The notes under the pieces are model-generated. The model worked only from the letters and a program-made list of their open reading frames with translations. It was not told where the DNA came from and made no database searches. From DAOTYH01 sp034435015 (GTDB lineage: Bacteria > Chloroflexota > Anaerolineae > Aggregatilineales > UBA3940), in contig DAOTYH010000073.1 in assembly GCA_034435015.1 (NCBI GenBank), positions 1 through 12,200 of the forward strand: a stretch of 12,200 nucleotides of DNA. Reading direction: 5' to 3'. Of this stretch, positions 1 through 5,868 are shown piece after piece (within the stretch, counting starts at the first letter, position 1; each line of letters begins with the position of its first letter). The translations under genes and the position numbers were made by a program.

Positions 1-1292
1 GCATCCCACGCCCGCACGCTGGCATAAGCGGCCAGAATGGCAAAAACAAACATCAGGGGGAACAGATAGCGCGGCTCAACAAGCAGGACGCCTGCTACCG
101 CTGTGCCATATACAACCCAGCCTAACAGTGGAAGTAGCTGATGCCGCTTCTCCTGCCATGCTAGAACAGTACCCACCAGCCCACCCAGCAGACCCCAGTA
201 ATGCCAGATGTACATGAGACTACGACGCAACAGACCGGGAATAGCCAGCACATCAGCCAGTGATGACTCGCCGCGCAGGAAGGACAGCACGACCTCCTTC
301 GCACCTCTCTCAGTGTGCGGGTTCAAAAAGACAGTGCCGAACGGCTGAAGGTAGGAGGCTATCGTGTCTTGCGCCACACGCGCAATCCATTGGAGGGGAG
401 CGGCCAAGATATTCTGCAGGCCAGCCACAATGAATGGACTGCTGACCGGGTTGTTCACTACCTCAGCGCCAAGGTCCTCGCTCAAAATCTGGTTAAAGGT
501 CCATGGATTATCCACGACGTCCCCATCCTCACGGGTAGCCCGCCAGAAATGACTCATACCTGACGACGCGACCGGCACAAATTCACCGGCCACGAGAGAG
601 CTACGGATAATCCATGGGGCAATAACCAGCAGTGTCACCCCGACCAGCCACGCATACCCCTTCAACTTACGGCGGCGGTTTTGCCTGTCCACAATGATAA
701 TCAGGCCCAACAACACAGGGAAAAGAAGCGGCACAGGGCGTTCAAGGACAGCCAAGCCCAGTAACAGACCTGCTACGGCATATCGCTTCCAACTATCTTC
801 TAAGGCCGCCGTCGTATAGAGAAGCATGAAAGCCACGAAGAGCATAATGAACAGAGGCTCTGTGTGGATCGTCCCTACCTGAACAAGATAGCGAGCATCC
901 AGGGCCTGCGCGATCATAGCCACACGAGCCGCTCGTCTGTCGAACAGGCTGAGTGCCAGCAGATAAACTAAGCCCACCGTGACCGTGTCTACAAGGGCCT
1001 GAGCGAGGCGGGCGGCTACCATCTGAGTAACCGGCATGCTGTCAGGGATCAGGCTGAAGAACGGCATCAGGAAGATCGGATAGACAGGCCCCACCGAGAC
1101 CTGAGCATAAGGCGTCCCTTCAATCCCCAACATAGAAGGGTTCTGGGCGATCAGGATGTAGAAAGGGCCGTCATCAGTCAGGGCACTCTCTGTTCTGAAG
1201 AAGAGCAGTACAAGGGCCACACGCAACAGGAGTGCAACAGCCAGGACGATCCACGCGAAACGATCAAGGCGGGGTATAGATGTCTGGTTCAA
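1..1292 (-). CDS. GT39-like membrane glycosyltransferase (PMT/ArnT type), C-terminus beyond window
   Basis: An uninterrupted frame of 430 codons runs from a TTG at 1292 to the left window edge; the C-terminus is missing. The protein is polytopic. A first membrane helix at about residues 13-32 is followed by a loop with the acidic pair D40-D41 (TDDGPFY), as in GT39 enzymes, where such residues handle the polyprenyl-phosphate sugar donor. Further marks are T144-E145 before a helix, GLLLGLAVLERP near 175-186, APWIIR at 225-230 and EPRY at 406-409, all typical of dolichyl-phosphate-mannose-type membrane transferases. The expected role is sugar transfer from a lipid-linked donor on the outer membrane face. 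The TTG overlaps the DUF2304 stop as TTGA and has an AGGGAG ribosome site 10 bases upstream. No ATG or GTG lies nearby in frame before the first helix, so TTG is the best start. Family assignment is firm; acceptor and sugar are unknown. Confidence 0.86.
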   Translation of the reverse strand, partial: MNQTSIPRLDRFAWIVLAVALLLRVALVLLFFRTESALTDDGPFYILIAQNPSMLGIEGTPYAQVSVGPVYPIFLMPFFSLIPDSMPVTQMVAARLAQALVDTVTVGLVYLLALSLFDRRAARVAMIAQALDARYLVQVGTIHTEPLFIMLFVAFMLLYTTAALEDSWKRYAVAGLLLGLAVLERPVPLLFPVLLGLIIIVDRQNRRRKLKGYAWLVGVTLLVIAPWIIRSSLVAGEFVPVASSGMSHFWRATREDGDVVDNPWTFNQILSEDLGAEVVNNPVSSPFIVAGLQNILAAPLQWIARVAQDTIASYLQPFGTVFLNPHTERGAKEVVLSFLRGESSLADVLAIPGLLRRSLMYIWHYWGLLGGLVGTVLAWQEKRHQLLPLLGWVVYGTAVAGVLLVEPRYLFPLMFVFAILAAYASVRAWD

Positions 1293-1678
1293 CTTGGCTT
1301 CACTCCCTGATCTTCCAACTTTCGCTCAAGGTCGCGCACCCGTGCGCTGAGCAGGGCAATATGCTGAGCGGCCTGCTTATTCTCCCTGGCAAGCCGGGTG
1401 ATCACCGTCGAGAACTGGATCATGACCAGCAGTAACAGCCCGAAGCCAATCACGAACAGCGCTGTTGGGGGATAGTAGATGCCCATAAGCTGGGCCACCA
1501 TATGGAGAAGGCTGTCGCGAAAGAGCGAGAGTATAACCAACACCCCAAAAGTCCCCAGCCACAACAGCGAATAGTCTTCACGTAAACTCCGGCGGCGCAC
1601 CAGCTCCAACACAATCAGGAACATGATGACCGGCCCGGCAATCATGATCACCTCAGATCGCGTGAAGTCACTCAGCAT
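1289..1678 (-). CDS. DUF2304 family small membrane protein
   Basis: A 129-residue protein that matches the DUF2304 pattern: an N-terminal membrane helix (about 9-27), the motif RRSLREDYSLLWL (29-41), a second helix (about 40-53), a third after the PPTALF segment (about 70-90), and a charged C-terminal tail (about 93-125) likely to form a coiled coil. Members commonly lie beside DPM1-like GT2 genes, as here, and are presumed to anchor or assist them in the membrane; the biochemical role is not established. The ATG at 1678 is preferred over a more upstream alternative at 1723 because GGGAGG sits 6 bases before it. This start overlaps the end of the GT2 gene by 11 bases. The stop at 1289-1291 overlaps the TTG start of the following membrane glycosyltransferase, so all three are probably translated as a coupled set. 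Confidence 0.85.
   Translation of the reverse strand: MLSDFTRSEVIMIAGPVIMFLIVLELVRRRSLREDYSLLWLGTFGVLVILSLFRDSLLHMVAQLMGIYYPPTALFVIGFGLLLLVMIQFSTVITRLARENKQAAQHIALLSARVRDLERKLEDQGVKPS
1303..1308 (-). promoter_or_regulatory. Ribosome binding site AGGGAG for the TTG-started GT39 gene
   Basis: AGGGAG on the minus strand lies 10 bases before the TTG at 1292, inside the end of the DUF2304 gene. It supports the non-ATG start, together with the TTGA stop/start overlap. The spacing is slightly long but workable. Confidence 0.5.
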
Positions 1679-2453
1679 GGTCAACCTCCCGGACAACGCG
1701 CGGCCTCTCACGCAACAGACCAATAATGATCGCGAGAATCACCTTAATCATGTAATAAGCCGAGCGGAGCGGTGTAATGGAGGACTGCCCGCCATAGCGG
1801 GGATTCATCGTCACCGGAATCTCGCGCACCTGTAGCCCAGCCCGCTTGAACATCACCACAGATTCCGGTTCAGGGTAATCAAAGGGATAGTCAGCCGAGC
1901 ATAGGTCAATGGCACGTCTGTTCATAGCGCGGAAGCCAGAGGTCGGATCAGTGATCCTCTGCCCTACCAGCGCGGAAATCAGGCTGGCCAAGATCACGAT
2001 CCCTGCACGGCGCAGCCATGGGGTAATGTATCCCCGATCCTCGATGTAGCGTGATCCAATCACTACATCCGCTTCGGCCCCCTCTAGTACCTTGAGCAGC
2101 TCTCCTATCTCGCGGGGATCATGCTGGCCGTCACCATCCACTTGCACAGCCACCCTGTACCCCCGATCCCGTGCAAACATGAAGCCGGTCTGCATGGCCG
2201 AGCCAATCCCTAAGTTATGCGGCAGATTCAGCACTGTCGCTCCGTACCCTTCGGCGATCTGGGGAGTAGCGTCTGTAGAGCCATCGTTAACGACCACAAT
2301 ATCCGCCGCCGGCATGGCCTCTCTCACCTGCCGGATTACCCGCCCCAGACTATCCTCTTCGTTGTAGGCCGGGATAACCACCAGCACATCACGTGAGGGA
2401 GGAGCTTGGTGCTGAACAATATGAACCTGCGGTTTGCTTATCGGGCGTCTCAT
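1668..2453 (-). CDS. GT2 glycosyltransferase, DPM1/polyprenyl-phosphate sugar synthase-like
   Basis: A 261-residue GT-A fold family 2 glycosyltransferase. Visible motifs in order: VVIPAYNEE (25-33), VVNDGSTDAT (54-63), the metal-binding DGDGQHD (106-112, with D106 and D108 as the DXD pair), GSRY (133-136) and DPTSGFRA (169-176). These are the signature of DPM1/DPG-synthase-like enzymes, which move a sugar from a nucleotide donor to polyprenyl phosphate on the cytosolic face. The C-terminus has one hydrophobic stretch (about 231-244) but lacks the paired membrane helices of GtrB-type proteins, which fits a need for the DUF2304 partner encoded next. The ATG at 2453 overlaps the preceding stop as ATGA and has AGAAGAG about 9 bases upstream; a longer in-frame form from 2522 would be a poor extension inside the previous gene. 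The sugar cannot be read from sequence. Confidence 0.9.
   Translation of the reverse strand: MRRPISKPQVHIVQHQAPPSRDVLVVIPAYNEEDSLGRVIRQVREAMPAADIVVVNDGSTDATPQIAEGYGATVLNLPHNLGIGSAMQTGFMFARDRGYRVAVQVDGDGQHDPREIGELLKVLEGAEADVVIGSRYIEDRGYITPWLRRAGIVILASLISALVGQRITDPTSGFRAMNRRAIDLCSADYPFDYPEPESVVMFKRAGLQVREIPVTMNPRYGGQSSITPLRSAYYMIKVILAIIIGLLRERPRVVREVDHAE
1685..1690 (-). promoter_or_regulatory. Strong ribosome binding site GGGAGG fixing the DUF2304 start
   Basis: GGGAGG on the minus strand is 6 bases upstream of the ATG at 1678 and lies within the 3' end of the GT2 gene. It decides the start: the upstream in-frame alternative would give a 15-residue Cys/Arg-rich extension that does not resemble the family. 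Confidence 0.6.
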
Positions 2454-3628
2454 TGATAGGTGCTCTTCTGTTGCAACACCTCTGCGAGTGCCGCCGAGAC
2501 ATCCTCGAAGCGGCTGCGCCATGTATGGCGCCGCGCCTCAGCCATACGACGGTCAGCAAGGCCGTCATCAGCGGCGACAGCTCGTTCAACTAACCGGATA
2601 AACTCATCATGATCCCCTGCGATAGCAATCAGCCCCTCAAATTTGCGTGCCTCCGGCATATCTACTGACACAATGGGTTTGCCGGTCGCAAGATATTCGT
2701 ACAACTTGAGAGGACTGCAATGTTCGGCTACGCCATCTAGGATATAGGGATTGAGACACACATCAAATGCTCTCACGTAATCCGGCACATCAGCGTAAGG
2801 AACACGTCCCGTCATCACAACGTTAGGCAGGCCGTCCAGCGGCGCACGGTCAGCCAGCAGATCAACCGGCCCTACCAACACCAGTGTCCAGTCGGGGTGC
2901 TCCCTTGCAATACGTGCCAGCAAGGGTGTGTCAACCCAATATTGTACCCCGCCAAGATAACCGATCACTGGATGCCTGATGCCCGCCAGTTGCCTGGCGA
3001 CCGGCAGAGCGGGATCAGCGGCACGGGCCATATGCTCTACATCAACGCCGTTAGGCACCAGCCGAACCCGCTTAGCCCCCGTCCCTTTCGAACGGACCAG
3101 CGCTTCGGCTGTGACGATCACCAGATCAACCGATTCGATCAGCCGCCGTTCCAGCCTCCCGATCACCTGGGCATCAACCAGCCCTTTGGCAGAGGTGAAG
3201 TCGTCCACACATTCATAGACAGCAACCTGTTCGTTCAGCCTGCCCACAAAGTCTGCCGAGTGAGGGGTGTACGTCCAGAGTATTGGTCTGAGGAAGCCCA
3301 AACGCCGCATCTGTGCCCGCAACACAGGCAAAAGCAGAGCATTGTTGATTCGGTTGATCAGGCCCGACATCTGGAAGAAAGGGAATACAATGGGAAGGGT
3401 AAAAACCCATAGATTCGGTTCTATCTGGCGCGGGCCGTACGCCCAGCGCCATAGCCGGCTGAACTGATGCTTAATGTCCGCCAGCCAGCCGGCCCAGTGC
3501 ATTTGTTGCTCAACGTACAGCACACAGTTGCCCTCTGCCGCCCACAAGCGTGCAAAGCGCTGTTTGCGGGTGGGGAGTGCATCCCAGTCTTGGGTGGAAA
3601 GGATCAGGAAATCCTGCCCCTCTATCAT
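2450..3628 (-). CDS. Glycosyltransferase, GT4/GT1 GT-B fold, TuaH-like
   Basis: A 392-residue GT-B fold glycosyltransferase. The N-terminal half starts with FLILSTQDWDALPTRKQ (7-23) and includes TYTPHS (119-124) and VYECVDDF (137-144), as in the TuaH-like group found in cell-surface polysaccharide clusters. The C-terminal, donor-binding half has VPNGVD (191-196), GYLGGVQYWVD (223-233), LVGPV (251-255) and SPLKLYEYLATGKPIVS (305-321), where E311 is a likely nucleotide-ribose contact. No signal peptide or membrane helix is evident, so it should act at the cytosolic membrane face on a lipid-linked acceptor. The ATG overlaps the stop of the two-domain oxidoreductase (ATGA) and has GAGGG about 12 bases upstream; its own stop overlaps the GT2 start in the same way. 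Donor and linkage are unknown. Confidence 0.9.
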   Translation of the reverse strand: MIEGQDFLILSTQDWDALPTRKQRFARLWAAEGNCVLYVEQQMHWAGWLADIKHQFSRLWRWAYGPRQIEPNLWVFTLPIVFPFFQMSGLINRINNALLLPVLRAQMRRLGFLRPILWTYTPHSADFVGRLNEQVAVYECVDDFTSAKGLVDAQVIGRLERRLIESVDLVIVTAEALVRSKGTGAKRVRLVPNGVDVEHMARAADPALPVARQLAGIRHPVIGYLGGVQYWVDTPLLARIAREHPDWTLVLVGPVDLLADRAPLDGLPNVVMTGRVPYADVPDYVRAFDVCLNPYILDGVAEHCSPLKLYEYLATGKPIVSVDMPEARKFEGLIAIAGDHDEFIRLVERAVAADDGLADRRMAEARRHTWRSRFEDVSAALAEVLQQKSTYQ

Positions 3629-5763
3629 GTCTGCGCCATGCCCTCGCCCAGAATGATTGCCCCCCCGCTACGGATACTTTCCAGTGCCGCCAGTGCGATC
3701 CGGGTTGCCCGCAGGCCGTCCTGCCCGGTCACAATCAGGTCAGCATGTCCTTTGATCGCCGCACCAAAGTTGTCAAGCAGTGCACGGTGACCTTTGTCCT
3801 GCCCCCCTTTGAATGAGCGGCCATGTATCCCTCTGAACTCCAGCGCCTTGAAGTCATCAATGACTGCCACCCCTCCGCCGGCAAAAACCTCAACCCGTTC
3901 CTTGGGGAAGGCAGGGTCTCCCAGTGCGGTATAGATCACAACCCCAAGCGACTCATCTGAAAAGCGCACGATGAGGACAAAGTCCTGCCCGTCGGGACTG
4001 CCCTGTGCGCTAACGCTGACGGGTATGCCTTCAACCATGCCGCAAACAAAGTCAATAAAGTGGACACCCTCGCCAAGCAGGCGTCCCCCTCCCTCTGAGG
4101 GATCATTCAACCAATGAGCCGGTGGAAGCGGCCCGGCATTCACACGGAAGACAATCGTGCGGGGACCGCCAATTGACCTCAGGGCGGCCTTCAGTGCCTG
4201 CCCCGCCGGGGATGCCCGACGGTTAAAGCCAACCGTTAACAGCACCCCTGCCTCACTAGCGGCCTCAAGCATAACGTGACAATCCTCAACAGTCAGCGCC
4301 ATAGGCTTTTCAACAAACACATGTTTACCAGCCCGTGCCGCCGCGATGGCTTGAGGAGCGTGAAGGTTATGCCGGGTAGCGATCAAGACAGCTTCCACAG
4401 AAGGGTCAGTCAGAGCCGCGTTCAGATCAGTAGCGACAAGGGGCGCACCAATCTTTCTGCCGGCCTGAGCCGCTGAAGGCCCCAGACTGATAATGGCTCT
4501 GGTATCAAAATAGGGGCTGGCCTTCAAGTTGGGTAAATGGACTGCCCGTGCAAAATTTCCTGCCCCCACCAGCGCGACCCCGATTCGGCCCGGCTTCACT
4601 GGCCTGACAGCCCGGATCAAGAAGCGCGGAGGGGCTGTCTCAGCACCTTCCTCTGGCTCGCCGTAGGTAATCAGCACGGCAAGAGCGCCTTTCTGAACAG
4701 CCTCGTAGGCATCATCGGCCTCTTCGATGGGATATTCAGCGCTGATCAGCGAGTCTACATCCAGCTTGCCGTCTGCAATCAGGCCCAACACTGCCGCCAT
4801 GTTACGCTGTTCCGTCCAGCGCACATAGCCGATGGGATAATCTATACCCTGCTCTTCATAACGCGGATCATAACGGCCCGGACCTGCCGAGCGCGAGATG
4901 ACAAAATCCAGCTCACGGTTATAAAAGTCAGTGCGCTCCAGGTCCATCCCCATTGCACCGACCATCACCACACGCCCGCGCTCACGACACATCTTGAAGG
5001 CTTGATTGGTCGCCTCACTGCCCCGCGTGGCCGCACACAGGATCACCTTATCGGCGCCAATGCCACCTGTCAGGGCCATGATCTGCTTGACCACATCGCC
5101 CTGAGTCGGATCAACCGTGTGGGCACCAGCCAGTCGGGCGGCCAGTTCACGCCGTGCCTGTACCGGATCAGAGCCAATGACTCGACAACCAGCCGCATCG
5201 AGAAGCTGAGCCGTGATCTGCCCGATCAGTCCCAGGCCAACCACAACCACCGTCTCGCCCAGCGTCACCTCCGCCCGGCGGACTCCCTGAAGGGCAATCG
5301 CCCCCAGCGTCGTAAACGCCGCCTGCTTGTATGTCACCCCCTCCGGAATGGAAGCCATGAGGTTAGCCGGCACGGCGTCATACTCAGCGTGATTGGCAAA
5401 CCCTGCCCCGGCACAGGCTACCCGATCACCGGCCCGCAGGCCTACCGCGTGAAGGCCTGCACCGACCACTATCCCCGCGGCGCTGTAGCCGACCGGCACC
5501 CACATCTCCGAAATATCACGCACCTGACCGGCGGTGAACTTAATCCCCTCACGCCATGCAAGCTCAACTGCTCGTCTGATCAACTGGGGCTGTGCCAGCG
5601 CTTTGCGCACCAGGCTACCGCCGCCAGCGGCATGAGACATCTCCGTGCCGCTGGAGATCAGAGAGGCACAAATCCGCACCAATGCGCCGTTGGGCGGAAC
5701 TTCGGGCGCAGGGACTTCCTGCACCATAAGCTTGCCTTTACCATCGAAGAAGACCTGTTTCAT
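3625..5763 (-). CDS. Two-domain oxidoreductase: medium-chain dehydrogenase fused to Gfo/Idh/MocA
   Basis: A 712-residue fusion. Residues 1-370 form a medium-chain dehydrogenase/reductase: SLISSGTE (34-41), PVGYSAAGIV (90-99), GDRVACAGAG (112-121), then a Rossmann fold with GLGLIG (176-181). Residues 393-712 form a Gfo/Idh/MocA enzyme: a second Rossmann motif GAGNFA (400-405), the family's EKP (486-488), VGFNRR (512-517) and GEGVHFID (565-572), with H569 a candidate catalytic residue. Two separate NAD(P) sites are therefore present. This architecture recurs in surface-polysaccharide clusters and is presumed to oxidise or epimerise a nucleotide- or lipid-linked sugar, but the reaction is not established. 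The dehydrogenase half lacks the usual zinc ligands. I place the start at 5763 (AAGG 3 bases upstream): the alternative at 5838 would run a 25-residue extension through a strong hairpin and does not look like the family. It follows a 105-base gap and overlaps the next glycosyltransferase by ATGA. Confidence 0.9.
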   Translation of the reverse strand: MKQVFFDGKGKLMVQEVPAPEVPPNGALVRICASLISSGTEMSHAAGGGSLVRKALAQPQLIRRAVELAWREGIKFTAGQVRDISEMWVPVGYSAAGIVVGAGLHAVGLRAGDRVACAGAGFANHAEYDAVPANLMASIPEGVTYKQAAFTTLGAIALQGVRRAEVTLGETVVVVGLGLIGQITAQLLDAAGCRVIGSDPVQARRELAARLAGAHTVDPTQGDVVKQIMALTGGIGADKVILCAATRGSEATNQAFKMCRERGRVVMVGAMGMDLERTDFYNRELDFVISRSAGPGRYDPRYEEQGIDYPIGYVRWTEQRNMAAVLGLIADGKLDVDSLISAEYPIEEADDAYEAVQKGALAVLITYGEPEEGAETAPPRFLIRAVRPVKPGRIGVALVGAGNFARAVHLPNLKASPYFDTRAIISLGPSAAQAGRKIGAPLVATDLNAALTDPSVEAVLIATRHNLHAPQAIAAARAGKHVFVEKPMALTVEDCHVMLEAASEAGVLLTVGFNRRASPAGQALKAALRSIGGPRTIVFRVNAGPLPPAHWLNDPSEGGGRLLGEGVHFIDFVCGMVEGIPVSVSAQGSPDGQDFVLIVRFSDESLGVVIYTALGDPAFPKERVEVFAGGGVAVIDDFKALEFRGIHGRSFKGGQDKGHRALLDNFGAAIKGHADLIVTGQDGLRATRIALAALESIRSGGAIILGEGMAQT

Positions 5764-5868
5764 CTGCCTTGTATCTTTCGGAGATTCCCTAGAACCCAAG
5801 AACAAGGGCACGGAGTTGCCGTGCCCCTCTCTAGCCATACTGAAGCTAATGGCTTTGCCCAGAGCACC
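5764..5868 (-). other. 105-base intergenic leader before the two-domain oxidoreductase
   Basis: This is the largest gap in the operon. It holds the hairpin at 5806-5826 with about 42 bases on each side, separating the stop of the heparinase-family gene from the oxidoreductase ATG. I see no convincing -35/-10 promoter pair. A short in-frame extension of the oxidoreductase could begin at 5838, but it would be translated through the hairpin and has no family resemblance. Confidence 0.5.
5806..5826 (-). terminator. Perfect 8-bp hairpin with T-rich tail, candidate attenuator or weak terminator
   Basis: On the minus strand GGGCACGG, a 5-base loop CAACT and CCGTGCCC form a perfect GC-rich 8-bp stem. 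It is followed directly by TTGTTCTT (six T in eight). This is the shape of an intrinsic terminator with an imperfect U-tract, placed between two genes of the same orientation. It could lower expression of the five downstream genes, or act as an RNA-processing or stabilising structure protecting the upstream message. The stem is directly visible; the function is inferred. Confidence 0.5.

Noticed and set aside
315..563. Short plus-strand frames in the first 600 bases
   Set aside because: The minus strand here is a continuous GT39 coding frame with conserved motifs, so these are shadows.
2897..3412. A 171-codon plus-strand frame opposite the TuaH-like glycosyltransferase
   Set aside because: No domain, and it lies wholly within a well-supported minus-strand gene.
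5764..5838. An N-terminal extension of the oxidoreductase from an ATG at 5838
   Set aside because: The 25 extra residues do not resemble the family, would be encoded across the perfect hairpin, and the ATG at 5763 begins exactly at the conserved MKQVFFDGKG-type start with AAGG before it.
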